From an uncultured Nitrosomonas sp. (lineage in GTDB: Bacteria; Pseudomonadota; Gammaproteobacteria; Burkholderiales; Nitrosomonadaceae), in assembly GCA_949281375.1 (NCBI GenBank), contig CASDLT010000024.1, positions 184,489 to 248,488 on the forward strand: DNA of 64,000 nucleotides, read 5' to 3'. Below, piece after piece: positions 45,800 to 56,995 of this stretch (position 1 is the stretch's first letter; every line of letters starts with the position of its first letter). The notes beneath the pieces are model-generated. The model was given only the letters and a program-made list of their open reading frames with translations, searched no databases and had not been told where the DNA came from. A program made the position numbers and the translations under genes.

Positions 45800-47123
45800 T
45801 GCTGACCTATTTTCATCCGCACCTCCCCCTTCTCCATCGCATATTCCACTGGCTGAACAGCTACGCCCTCAGAAGCTGACAGATGTCATAGGTCAACAGC
45901 ATTTGCTCGGTGCAGGCAAACCGCTGCGGCTGGCGTTCGAAACCGGCAAACCTCATTCGATGATCCTCTGGGGTCCTCCCGGCAGTGGTAAAACCACATT
46001 GGCGCGCATCATGGCGACTGAATTCGATTGTGAATTCATATCGCTTTCCGCCGTTTTATCCGGCGTAAAAGACATACGCGCCGCCATCGAACGGGCTCAA
46101 CTGACCCTGCAGCACAGTGGACGCCATACCATTTTATTCGTCGATGAAGTCCATCGATTCAACAAAGCACAGCAGGATGCATTCTTACCGTATGTCGAAC
46201 AAGGATTGATCACATTTATTGGCGCCACCACTGAGAATCCATCCTTTGAAGTCAACAACGCGCTGTTGTCGCGCACCCAAGTATATGTGCTCACTGCGTT
46301 GCCGTCACAGGAACTGGATCAACTGTTTGAACGCGCCCTGCAGCAAGCACTGGGTAATTTGCAGTTTTCCGACGAAGCGCGGCAGGTCATCATCGAGTTT
46401 GCCGATGGCGATGCCAGGCGTCTGCTGAATCTGCTCGAACAAGTCCACACCGCCGCCAGCGCCGCATTGCTGACGCACATCGATAAAACCACCGTACTAA
46501 ATGCGTTATCCCGCAACACCCGCCATTTCGACAAAGGCGGCGATGCGTTTTACGACCAGATTTCCGCATTGCACAAATCGGTGCGCGGCTCATCGCCCGA
46601 CGCGGCGCTGTATTGGCTGTGCCGCATGCTGGACGGTGGTGCCGACGCGCTCTACGTGGCTCGGCGCTTGATTCGTATGGCAAATGAAGATATCGGCCTG
46701 GCCGATCCGCGCGCGCTGCGGATCGCTTTGGATGCCTGTGAAACCTATGAGCGCCTCGGCAGTCCGGAAGGCGAACTGGCGCTGGCACAAGCCACTTTGT
46801 ATCTGGCCTGCGCGCCGAAAAGCAATGCCGCTTATCTGGCTTACAATAAAGCCCGCACCTTGGCGGCGCAGGATCAATCCCGCCGCGTGCCAATCCATCT
46901 GCGCAATGCGCCAACGCAAGTCATGAAAGACCTCGGCTATGGCAAAGACTACCGCTATGCGCATGATTACCCGGACGCCTACGTTGCCGGCGAACAGTAT
47001 TTTCCTGACGACATGCCCGAAATCAGTTTTTATGAACCAACCAACCATGGGCTGGAACAGAAAATTCAGGAAAAACTGGCGCATTTACGCGCTTTGGATC
47101 AACAGTCAAAGGGTAAAATATAG
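45792..47123 (+). CDS. rarA: Replication-associated recombination protein A (AAA+ ATPase)
   Basis: PLAEQLRPQKLTDVIGQQHLLG, ILWGPPGSGKTTLARIMA; GTG start at 45792 overlaps lolA end. The ORF-track start at 45624 is spurious. Confidence 0.93.
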   Translation: MSDADLFSSAPPPSPSHIPLAEQLRPQKLTDVIGQQHLLGAGKPLRLAFETGKPHSMILWGPPGSGKTTLARIMATEFDCEFISLSAVLSGVKDIRAAIERAQLTLQHSGRHTILFVDEVHRFNKAQQDAFLPYVEQGLITFIGATTENPSFEVNNALLSRTQVYVLTALPSQELDQLFERALQQALGNLQFSDEARQVIIEFADGDARRLLNLLEQVHTAASAALLTHIDKTTVLNALSRNTRHFDKGGDAFYDQISALHKSVRGSSPDAALYWLCRMLDGGADALYVARRLIRMANEDIGLADPRALRIALDACETYERLGSPEGELALAQATLYLACAPKSNAAYLAYNKARTLAAQDQSRRVPIHLRNAPTQVMKDLGYGKDYRYAHDYPDAYVAGEQYFPDDMPEISFYEPTNHGLEQKIQEKLAHLRALDQQSKGKI

Positions 47124-47134
47124 ATTTTCAATGA

Positions 47135-48466
<1,332 letters not shown>

Positions 48467-48665
48467 GCAACCCAGAACGTTGAATTGCTGAGATTTCATT
48501 CATTACGCAGGTCGGGCCGGATATGAAAACATCTGAAATCGCCCATGCTCTCTTGAAGGAAGAAACCCCATTACGCTCACCTACTTCATGGAATCATGAG
48601 CGTAATCAAGCCAATTCAACGTTAATATATCGCGCTTAAATTCACCTAATCATTGGAGAAAACGA

Positions 48666-48815
48666 GTGAAGATCGAATTTGATGCTGAATGCAAACCACC
48701 TTCCACAAAAGAAGAAGTTGTCTATTGCGTGGAATTCCATGCGACCAATTCTATGCTTGCAGATATGGCTCAATCGCTGCGAGAGGAATTGACGCAATAT
48801 CCCATCCGGAAGTGA
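48666..48815 (+). CDS. Small hypothetical protein (49 aa)
   Basis: GTG start after GGAGAAAAC; VKIEFDAECKPPSTKEEVVYCVEFHATNSMLADMAQSLREELTQYPIRK. Codon pattern looks coding. Confidence 0.4.
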   Translation: MKIEFDAECKPPSTKEEVVYCVEFHATNSMLADMAQSLREELTQYPIRK

Positions 48816-48909
48816 ATTGATCGACTCCAACCCGCCGCGCCCGATCATTAGATCGTCGCCACCACCCGCTTAGAAAATTTCGCTATCGTAGTTCCTCTCA
48901 ACCTATCAT

Positions 48910-49154
48910 TATCCGGCGTACCGGCGATCTCATTCCGCCACCGGTAAAACTGTTTCGTCCCAATACGATCAAACAGGAGCCGGAGTAATCACCATTGGCA
49001 TTGGGAGTCCAACTATCACATCATCAAAACCATCTCCATTGACATCTCCTGCATGGCTGATCGATACCCCTGAATAATCGCCTGCCGCCTCGCCCTCCAG
49101 CCGAAACCCGCTACTACCATCGAGATTGGTTACATTGATTGTTGTGAATGCCAT
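48910..49154 (-). pseudogene. Remnant of an FG-GAP/integrin-alpha repeat adhesin
   Basis: MAFTTINVTNLDGSSGFRLEGEAAGDYSGVSISHAGDVNGDGFDDVIVG, then premature stop; adjacent frame continues TPNANGDYSGSCLIVLGRNSFTGG, consistent with a frameshift. Confidence 0.65.
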
Positions 49155-49558
49155 GATCAAAGATTCCTTAAATAAGATTATTCAAAAAAACCTGAAAAAC
49201 GCGTTCTATATCCCGTTACTTACCTAACCTTGTTCATGCCGCCTCATTATGAAATGTATTGGTTGATTCCTATTGAATTAATCATTACTCATTTTTTGGC
49301 ATAAGCATCTGATTTGTCATGAGTCTGGCGGCATTTCTACTTCCTGATGCGGCAACCTGATGGAAAAACGAATCCGATACTCGGCGACACAGAAAGCTGC
49401 GGTAACTATTGCGCCAGACGGTTCGAATGGATTGTCAACAGCAAATTGCTGGTTGAGAAGGTAGCAATACCGTGCAGTCGGCGCAGATAGCGCGTGGATT
49501 AATTCATGAATGGGCTAAAAGAATTTGAATTTAAATTACAATCCTAGGAGAAAACGGC

Positions 49559-50296
49559 ATGTTAGAGCTTCGCGATGCAAAAGATCGGGGAAATACCCAT
49601 ATTGGCTGGCTTGACTCGCAGCACACTTTTTCTTTTGGCTATTATTACGATCTGTATCAGCGCGGTTTCTCGGATCTGCTCGTCATCAACGATGACCAAC
49701 TGCAACCTGGCTCCGGAACCTGCACGCATCCTCACGCCGACATGGAAATCATTACTTATGTTCTGCAAGGCGCGCTGGGGCACAAGGATATTATGGGCAG
49801 CGGTTCAATCATTCTTCCTGGCGATATACAAATGATGAGCGCCGGCACGAGTATATGGCACAGCGAATTCAACGCATCCAAGTTGGATCTCGTTCACTTT
49901 TTGCAGATCTGGATCATGCCGGAACCCAACGAAATACCCTCCCGCTATCAGCAAGTTCACTTTGACCCGAAGCAGAAACGCGGCCGGTTGCACCTGGTCA
50001 TTTCGCCCGATGGCCAGGACGGTTCGCTTTCGATCAATCAGGATGTCAAGGTTTATGCAGGATTGTTCGACGGAAATGAATCCGCTGAAATTGATCTGGG
50101 CCAAAAGCGCTATGCCTATGTGCATCTTGCGCGCGGCAGCATGAAATTAAACGGCATGAATCTTGTGGAAGGGGATGGCGTGCGTATTCGGAGAGAACGG
50201 GTATTACGATTTTCTGAAGGTCATCATGCCGATGTCCTGGTTTTTAATCTGCGCCCCAATGAACTGCCCCACCTGGGGCGGTACATGGTGATCTAG
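49559..50296 (+). CDS. Pirin family protein (YhaK/YhhW-like)
   Basis: GWLDSQHTFSFGYYYD, THPHADMEIITYVLQGALGHKDIMGSGSIILPGDIQMMSAGTSIWHSEFN. Confidence 0.92.
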   Translation: MLELRDAKDRGNTHIGWLDSQHTFSFGYYYDLYQRGFSDLLVINDDQLQPGSGTCTHPHADMEIITYVLQGALGHKDIMGSGSIILPGDIQMMSAGTSIWHSEFNASKLDLVHFLQIWIMPEPNEIPSRYQQVHFDPKQKRGRLHLVISPDGQDGSLSINQDVKVYAGLFDGNESAEIDLGQKRYAYVHLARGSMKLNGMNLVEGDGVRIRRERVLRFSEGHHADVLVFNLRPNELPHLGRYMVI

Positions 50297-50448
50297 GGAA
50301 ATGCCGATTCATTGACGGCAGGAGCGAATTGCCTCGTTACGCGGCACTTGCTCTTTCGTCTACCGGATTGATCGGCTCTGGTTTGACTTACCGCGTATCC
50401 CGTTCTTTACCTCACTCGTTCCATGAATCAGTACGTCGTCAAGTCGCA

Positions 50449-51336
50449 TCAATCCCGATCCTCGCCGCCCAGCGCATCGATGACATCATTGAGCAATTGG
50501 CTTAACTCGCCGGTCATGATGGTGAAGTCGCTGGCGAACATCTCCTCGGTGCTTTCGGTCGGCTCTTTCAGGATATCCTGCGGCATGACCCGCCGCAGTT
50601 GCAGATTGTCATGCAATACGAACGAAATCTTGTTGTTCCATGTCATCGCCAGTTTGATCACTTTCTTGCCCGAGCGGATATGCCGCCCGGTTTCATCGGT
50701 ATCGAGAATATGATGAGAATAGCGGATGGTTTCTTTCTCATCCGACATGCCTTGCAGCTCGCAATCACGGTCGATCGTGAACACTGTCGACAAATCATCG
50801 CCGGACAACCAGCGCGTCATCATCGTCGACGGCGAAATTTTCGTCTCCAGTGGCGCCAGCGTCACGCCCGGCACCGACTTGATCAAGCACTCGACAAACT
50901 CATCCGCCTTGTTGGCGCTGGCGGTATCGAGGATCAGGCGGTTGGCGACACCATCGATCCAGGCATAGGTTCTTTGCTGCTGTGAAAAGGCGCGCGGCAT
51001 CAGTTCGATCAGCGTCGCTTCCTTGATATCCCGCACCTGCTTCTTGCCCGGTTTATAGCCCTGCATCTCGGCAATCTTGGCCAGCCGCTCCTTGGCCTGC
51101 TGGTTGACGACCGACGCGGGCAGTAATTTCCTGTCAACCGCAAACGCGATCAACCATTGCTGGCCGAAAGCATGCACGAAATTGACCTGTTCATCGCGGG
51201 GCGGCAGCCAGCCGCGGCTTTGCATCTGCATCTGCGTGCACGGTTGCAGCGCCTGCTGTGCCAATGCCTCTTCCAGGCCATTCAATGTTATATTGCCGCT
51301 GGTGATACGATAAGCTTGTATATTTCTAAACCACAT
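50449..51336 (-). CDS. rdgC: Recombination-associated protein RdgC
   Basis: MWFRNIQAYRITSGNITLNGLEEALAQQALQPC; full length. Confidence 0.93.
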   Translation of the reverse strand: MWFRNIQAYRITSGNITLNGLEEALAQQALQPCTQMQMQSRGWLPPRDEQVNFVHAFGQQWLIAFAVDRKLLPASVVNQQAKERLAKIAEMQGYKPGKKQVRDIKEATLIELMPRAFSQQQRTYAWIDGVANRLILDTASANKADEFVECLIKSVPGVTLAPLETKISPSTMMTRWLSGDDLSTVFTIDRDCELQGMSDEKETIRYSHHILDTDETGRHIRSGKKVIKLAMTWNNKISFVLHDNLQLRRVMPQDILKEPTESTEEMFASDFTIMTGELSQLLNDVIDALGGEDRD

Positions 51337-51364
51337 AGTTTTTATCAGTTAAACAATTGATCCG

Positions 51365-51712
51365 TTGGGTACTCATCACGGCATGAAAAAAATTTACTCC
51401 GCCAGCAATCTGATGGAAGCGCAGATAGTACTTGATCTGCTCGCACACGCCTACATTCCGGCGCAAATTTTCAATCAGTACGCGCAAGGCATGGCCGGAG
51501 AAATACCGGTCCACCACGCCTGCCCGGAGGTATGGGTCAAGCGCGACGAAGATTATGAGCGCGGCAAACGCATCATCGATACCTACGAAAACACCCCGGC
51601 CACCACCGGCAACGTACAATGCCCCTCCTGCGGCGAGGAAAATCCGGCGAATTTTCAGTTGTGCTGGAAGTGCGGGGGTGGTTTGGAGGTTGCCGAGCGC
51701 CGCCAACCCTGA
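51365..51712 (+). CDS. DUF2007-like putative signal-transducing protein with C-terminal zinc ribbon
   Basis: KIYSASNLMEAQIVLDLLAHAYIPAQIFN and CPSCGEENPANFQLCWKCGG. Confidence 0.75.
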   Translation: MGTHHGMKKIYSASNLMEAQIVLDLLAHAYIPAQIFNQYAQGMAGEIPVHHACPEVWVKRDEDYERGKRIIDTYENTPATTGNVQCPSCGEENPANFQLCWKCGGGLEVAERRQP

Positions 51713-51737
51713 GTTGGTGCGGGCTTTTACCCTCTCG

Positions 51738-52248
51738 TCACCCGGTTTGCTGTTGCAGCCAATGCCGCCCTTTCGGGGTTAATCGATAGCGTTGTGTGGG
51801 ACTACGTGGCGAATCAGGCTGCGTGCGTTCGATCCAACCACCTGCCAATGCCGGATTCAGATAATTCCCCCGGAAAGCCGGGCGATGCACGAACCCCAAA
51901 GCCTGCATCAATTCATTGCCGTTTAATTCTCCGCTACCAATTGTCTGGATAAGCTTTGCTACTTGGTCGGTTACTTGGTCGCTTACTTGGTCGGTCGTTT
52001 GATGAATATCGACCGCCTCGCGTATGGCAGCAAGTAACTTGCCAAGCATATACTCGACGAAAAGTGTCGCATCCGCTCATTCATCGGCTACCGCCAAAGC
52101 TTGATAATAACTTTCTTGATGTTCGCGAATCACCGTTCCCACAGGCATGTAAGCCAACACAGCATTTCAATCGCGTAAAATCAAAGCTTGCCACAGTCGC
52201 CCCATGCGGCCATTGCCGTCGACAAAGGGATATTGGTGCGCTCCATTA
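51738..52248 (-). pseudogene. C-terminal fragment of a Fic family protein
   Basis: One frame reads AHQYPFVDGNGRMGRLWQALILRD*NAVLAYMPVGTVIREHQESYYQALAVADE*ADATLFVEYMLGKLLAAIREA...TDQVSDQVTDQV...: Fic motif with two in-frame TGA codons and no N-terminus. Confidence 0.85.
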
Positions 52249-52368
52249 AACACTGATCAAGCAAATATAAGTCATCAGGTAACTGATTAATAATGACTAT
52301 ATTTTATGACGATTGAGACGGCACCATTCCAGTCAAGCAACGGTCAAGCAAATCTGTTGTTGAATCTG

Positions 52369-53835
52369 TTACGCCCACCATGGCAGATACTTTCTAGCCT
52401 TACTGCCGACAGTTTCGTCATGACAACGAATAAGGTCAGCCTCCATCGTATCCTTGATGATTCGTGAAGCCATGGAACTGTTCTTTTCTTCAATCCCGAA
52501 CCGCTCCCGAAGAGTGGTATTGGTCATGAAATCACGCTGTACATAGCGTAGACAGGCATGCAGGTAACAGGCCCGGATACGATCCTCTTTATCCATGGCC
52601 CGAAATTCACGATGAGCGAAGAGGACAACTCGAGTGTGATCGTTAGTCGTCTCAAACAAAGGAGCCGGAAGCTGATAATACTCGGACTGGGAAACCACTT
52701 TATCGACACCGCTGCCGCGTTCTTCGCACACGCCGATACGGCGCATGAACGAAGCCAGAGCCTCGTTCCGGGATTTAGGCGGGCTATCGATAAAGCGGTC
52801 CGTGCTCACCAGCGGAAGCCCAGGGTTGGTGATCTCCATGCGGTTATTGAAAATTTCGACCATCGGGCCGACGCCTGTAAGGTGAAAGTCCTGATGAATG
52901 ATGGCATTGGCGACCAGCTCGCGGATGGCTAGTTCAGGAAACATCGGCACTTCTTTGCGTAGTGCTTGTCCGATTACCTCATTACTGGGCAAAAGATTGG
53001 TGACAAAGCCGATCAATCCCTCAAAACCAGCGGCATATCCTTTGGCACCCTCCTGTTCTCGCACGGTTTCCACACGGCTTTCTCCTTTGTACAGGATGAC
53101 TCGCACGGCTTTACGCCTCAATGGACGGAAATCCGCGAGTTTCTTGGCAAAGAGCACTGCCCCAAGATTCGTAATGTTCCATTTACCGCCCTTGCCCGGT
53201 GCGATCATCTCATCGGCAGCCAGAGCAACCAGTATTCCGTCACGGCCTTCGGGCAGAGGCACAGAAAGCAGGTCGAAATAAGCCGGATAATCGAGTAGTC
53301 TCAGCACTTCATCGGCAGCAATGTTTTCGGCGGCGATCTCGCGTTCAAAGGGGGTACGGTCGAAAACCCGCCACAGATCGCGCTCCTTCTCAGGGAAATC
53401 CTTGAGCCTCTTTTTGTAGGAACCGACTCGGATGAATTCTGAGTTCTTGAACTGCACCGGATGGCGAAACGCCACACCGATCTCCAACAATACTACTGGC
53501 TTGTCATCGGCCTGGAAGGAATAAAAGTGGAAATTGATCTTGGGATTAAGCAACCGCAGCAACCAGCTTTCCAGCTCCTCATTACCAACCTTTGCTGAAG
53601 CCGGTGCGAAGGCAGTACCAATGACATCATGCGTATCGTTGTCCACACCCCACACCATATATCCATGCACTTTTCCCGTTAGCGCAGCGGAATTTGCCAG
53701 CGCGGATAGATATTCGCCGATCTCCTCCGGATTGTCGTTGTTGTGTTTGAATTCCACCCACTCGGTTTCTCTGGGAAGTTTGCGCAACTCGTTGAGAAGT
53801 CCGAGCAGATATTCAGTGGAACGATCGATCGTCAT
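52369..53835 (-). CDS. AlbA_2 (Schlafen-type) / RecG-like ATP-binding protein
   Basis: ETEWVEFKHNNDNPEEIGEYLSALANSAAL N-terminal AlbA_2 motif; RELVANAIIHQDF...VEIFNNRMEITNPGLPL HATPase-like C-terminus. Confidence 0.88.
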   Translation of the reverse strand: MTIDRSTEYLLGLLNELRKLPRETEWVEFKHNNDNPEEIGEYLSALANSAALTGKVHGYMVWGVDNDTHDVIGTAFAPASAKVGNEELESWLLRLLNPKINFHFYSFQADDKPVVLLEIGVAFRHPVQFKNSEFIRVGSYKKRLKDFPEKERDLWRVFDRTPFEREIAAENIAADEVLRLLDYPAYFDLLSVPLPEGRDGILVALAADEMIAPGKGGKWNITNLGAVLFAKKLADFRPLRRKAVRVILYKGESRVETVREQEGAKGYAAGFEGLIGFVTNLLPSNEVIGQALRKEVPMFPELAIRELVANAIIHQDFHLTGVGPMVEIFNNRMEITNPGLPLVSTDRFIDSPPKSRNEALASFMRRIGVCEERGSGVDKVVSQSEYYQLPAPLFETTNDHTRVVLFAHREFRAMDKEDRIRACYLHACLRYVQRDFMTNTTLRERFGIEEKNSSMASRIIKDTMEADLIRCHDETVGSKARKYLPWWA

Positions 53836-53929
53836 GGTGTCTGCTCCTCCAAATGATCAGGATCAGTAATTGAAGGGAAGATGATACATAAGAAGCGCTG
53901 CTCATACGATGGCCACCAGGATATCACGA

Positions 53930-54005
53930 TGATTTCGCTGATCGCCGCGACCAGATTTACAATCGCCGGGGTAATGGCGTAGCGCGTTGGTATTTCGTAT
54001 TCCAT
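53930..54005 (-). pseudogene. N-terminal ~25 aa of a Fic family protein, fused to unrelated sequence
   Basis: MEYEIPTRYAITPAIVNLVAAISEI matches the usual start of hsd-associated Fic proteins, then the sequence diverges. Confidence 0.6.
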
Positions 54006-54084
54006 CCTGGTCGATTGAAGCGACGCGATTCGCATAGCAATTTGCCGCGATGATTTTGTAAACACAGCCAAATCCATAGTCCTA

Positions 54085-55284
54085 TCAAACCAGCGGTACC
54101 CGCGACAAATCCAGCTCGCCTTTGAACGCTTTTTGGCTTAACGCACCATAGAGCACTTTCAGATCGGTCAGGCTTTGCTGGTAGCGGGATTTGAGGCTTT
54201 CGACCTTTTCGACGATGGCGGCGAATTGGTTTTGTAGATCGATAGGAGGCTTAATAACTGGAAAGCTACGAATATCATCAAAGTTAAGTCCCGCTTTTAC
54301 TCCTTCTCGATTTTTCTTTTGTATGAATGAGTTTCCATATGGCAATGAAAAGTACCATGCAAGGAATGAGGGATTAAACCCAGTATCTATGTTAATACGA
54401 ATCAACGCTAAATGTTGATTGATGTACGATCCATCCAGCGCATTCGGTACTACAGCTGTTCGTCCAAGGTCAGCAGTAATTGATAGGAGCAAATCACCAG
54501 CACGTACTCTTGTGCGATTAGCTTCGGCCGAATCCGGTGCATTAACGTAGACTATGTCTTCAAGCTTCAATCGCGCATCTTTTACATTATTAATGCGAAG
54601 AAAAATGCTACCAGAATCTGAGTAATACTGAGCCCAACCGCGAGAGCCACTTGTAAGAAACTCAATAAATTCACCGAAAGGAAAATGTTGTTGTCGTCTC
54701 ATTGTTGTGTGGTCGCCAAACATCTCCAGAAACACGCTCTTGAGCAGGTCGTCGAGTTGTTGCAAGTGTTGTTTGCGCTGGGCGATCAATCCTTCTACTT
54801 TGCCGAGCAGATGGGCAATGCGGATTTGGTCGTCGAGAATTGGAAACGGGACAGATATTCGTTCAACGTCTTTAGGATATAGATGTATACCCTTAACACA
54901 ATTCTTTAGGGCTTTCCGTCCAGACGGTGATTTCAAATAATGGTTTACATATTTTGAGTTGGCTTCTCTGACACGAACGATTAGCCATTCGCCTGTAGCA
55001 ATTACATCATTCAACTCATTGGTGACGAACGCATTTTTACTACCAACATAGTCAGAGTTGTGTGCGGCATTTAGAATAATCGTATCGCCAGTTTTGAGTT
55101 TCTTCTTTGCATGTCTGTTGTAGAACGCATCGTCAACAAAGGATTCGAATACGCCGCGAAATCGGCCTTTCTCGTCAATATCTCTGATCTTCAGGATAGG
55201 GCGACCACTGCTACGCTGCTCTTCTTTAGAGGGCGTTTTGCCATTAAATGCCTCACCAAACGATTGGATCTCCTGCCTTTTCAT
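54085..55284 (-). CDS. hsdS: Type I restriction enzyme specificity subunit
   Basis: Two target-recognition-like halves (ILDDQIRIAHLLGKVEGLIAQRKQHLQQLDDLLKSVFLEMFGD; FPVIKPPIDLQNQFAAIVEKVESLKSRYQQSLTDL). Start at MKRQEIQSF, overlapping hsdM stop. Confidence 0.9.
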   Translation of the reverse strand: MKRQEIQSFGEAFNGKTPSKEEQRSSGRPILKIRDIDEKGRFRGVFESFVDDAFYNRHAKKKLKTGDTIILNAAHNSDYVGSKNAFVTNELNDVIATGEWLIVRVREANSKYVNHYLKSPSGRKALKNCVKGIHLYPKDVERISVPFPILDDQIRIAHLLGKVEGLIAQRKQHLQQLDDLLKSVFLEMFGDHTTMRRQQHFPFGEFIEFLTSGSRGWAQYYSDSGSIFLRINNVKDARLKLEDIVYVNAPDSAEANRTRVRAGDLLLSITADLGRTAVVPNALDGSYINQHLALIRINIDTGFNPSFLAWYFSLPYGNSFIQKKNREGVKAGLNFDDIRSFPVIKPPIDLQNQFAAIVEKVESLKSRYQQSLTDLKVLYGALSQKAFKGELDLSRVPLV

Positions 55285-56953
55285 CCAATCATCCCCTTCA
55301 ACTCCAGCAGCTCGCGCACGATGCCGCTTTGCACCTTGGCGAGTTCCGCTTCGTCCACATCGCCCACCTCGGCCTGAATCAACCGATCCAGAATCACGAC
55401 CGGCGCGTCGTAGTGCACTTCCTCGAAAACATCCTGCTTGTAGCGTGAGAGCGAGAGGTCGTAGTTGTTCTTCTCGTCGGCAATCTCGCTGCGCGGCACC
55501 ATGAAACATTTCGCCGTGCGGTCGGTGTCGGTGGCGGGATTGCGGGCGTGGTATTTGGCAACGATGTCTTGCAGGTCGCCGTAGCCTTCATGCTTACTGC
55601 GCTTGTCGTCCAGCGAATAGCCATCGGCGGCCATTTCGTAAAACCAGACGTGTTCGGTGGCGGGCTTGCTCACCTTGTCTTTCGGCCCCCAGACCTTGGT
55701 GAATAGCAAAATGGCGGTGCTGACTCCCGCATAGGGCTTGAACACGCCGCTGGGCAGTGTGATCACGGCCTTGAGGTCGCAACGCTCCACCAGCATCTGG
55801 CGCAGCGTCTTGAACGCGCCGCCGGAGCCGAACAGCACGCCTTGTGGAACGATGACGCAGGCAGTGCCGCCCTTCTTGAGCAGGCGGTAGATGTTCTCGA
55901 CAAACAGCAGCTCGGTCTTGGTGGTGGCGAGACTCAGGTTTTCGTTGATGTCGCCCTTGTCGATGCTGCCGGTACACGGTGGGTTGGCCATCACGATGTC
56001 GTATTCGGCTTCCTCTCGGTAACTTTTGCTCAGCGTGTCCCGATAGTCGATATTCGGCTCGTCGATGCCGTGCATCATCAGGTTCATCAATCCGAGGCGA
56101 ACCATTTCGGCTGCAATGTCGTAGCCCACTAAAGTTTCTTGCAGAATCTTTCTAGCATCCTCAGTGAGCGTTGCGGCGACGGATGTGCGGATGTGCGGAT
56201 GAATCCATCTTCATCCGATTTCAAGTCTTTTTGACCAGCCTTGACGGCAAGTTGAGTAACTATGAATTGATAGGAACCCAGCAAAAAACCACCCGTGCCA
56301 CAAGCCGGATCGGCGATCCGGTGGCCCAGTTGCGGCCGCACCAGCTCGGCCATCAACTTGATGATATGGCGCGGGGTGCGGAATTGCCCGTTTTTACCGG
56401 CGGTGGCGATTTCGGACAGCAGCATTTCATAGACATCGCCCTGGATGTCCTGAAAAGCCTGGCCTTTTTCCTGCGAATCCTGCTCCATGATCGCGAAGAT
56501 TTCGTCGATGGTTTTCACCGCTTCCACCAGCAATGCCGGTTTGGGGATGATGAACACGGCGTTTTTCATGTGGTGCGTAAAGTGAGAACCGGTTCCGTTC
56601 ATGTCTTTGAGGAACGGAAAAACCTTGGTCTGGACGTGTTGCAACATGTCTTCGGCCTGCTTATGCTTGAATTCGCTCCAGCGCAGCGTGCGCTTTTCAA
56701 TGGCATATTGCTCGGGATTGGCATGATTGCGGTATTCAGGAGGTATCCAAACCCCGGAAAATTTGGCAGCATAGGATTCACCAGTCCACTCGGCGTCGGC
56801 CTGTTTCTTTTGATTCAATTCATCGAGCCGTTTCATGAACAGCAGGTAGGTAATCTGTTCAATTGCAGTGAGCGGATTGGAAATACCGCCAGCCCAGAAT
56901 TTGTTCCAGAGCTGGTCGATCTTGCTTTTGAGTTCGGGGTTATTTTGTAACAT
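55281..56953 (-). pseudogene. hsdM: Type I restriction methyltransferase subunit, frameshifted into two ORFs
   Basis: ORF 56129-56953 (HsdM N-terminus, IADPACGTGGFLLGSYQ) and ORF 55281-56129 (YDIVMANPPCTGS) join in frame if one 8-bp repeat unit near 56180-56201 is removed. Confidence 0.92.
56180..56201. repeat. 8-bp tandem repeat (CGGATGTG, 2.75 copies) inside hsdM
   Basis: CGGATGTGCGGATGTGCGGATG, read directly. Confidence 0.98.
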
Positions 56954-56995
56954 TGCTTGTAATCCCTGGTTTATGGTTCTTTACCGTAGACTGCT

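Noticed and set aside
49350-49430. A second GEMM-like stretch (GGCAACC...CAGAAAGCTGCGG...CGGTTCGAATGG) upstream of the pirin gene
   Set aside because: I could not build a convincing P2 stem with GNRA loop or a P1 helix; similarity is likely chance.
51961-52008. Short repeated ACTTGGTCGGTT units suggestive of a tandem-repeat locus
   Set aside because: They encode the TDQVSDQVTDQV segment known from Fic/RecG-like proteins, so they are ordinary coding repeats.
55285-55509. 75-aa N-terminal extension of hsdS in the track
   Set aside because: It is an out-of-frame read of the hsdM end; the HsdS start MKRQEIQSF at 55284 overlaps the hsdM stop as usual.
55594-55977. Arg/His-rich antisense-type ORFs within hsdM, hsdR and tex
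   Set aside because: Overlap strong coding frames and have compositional signatures of shadow ORFs.
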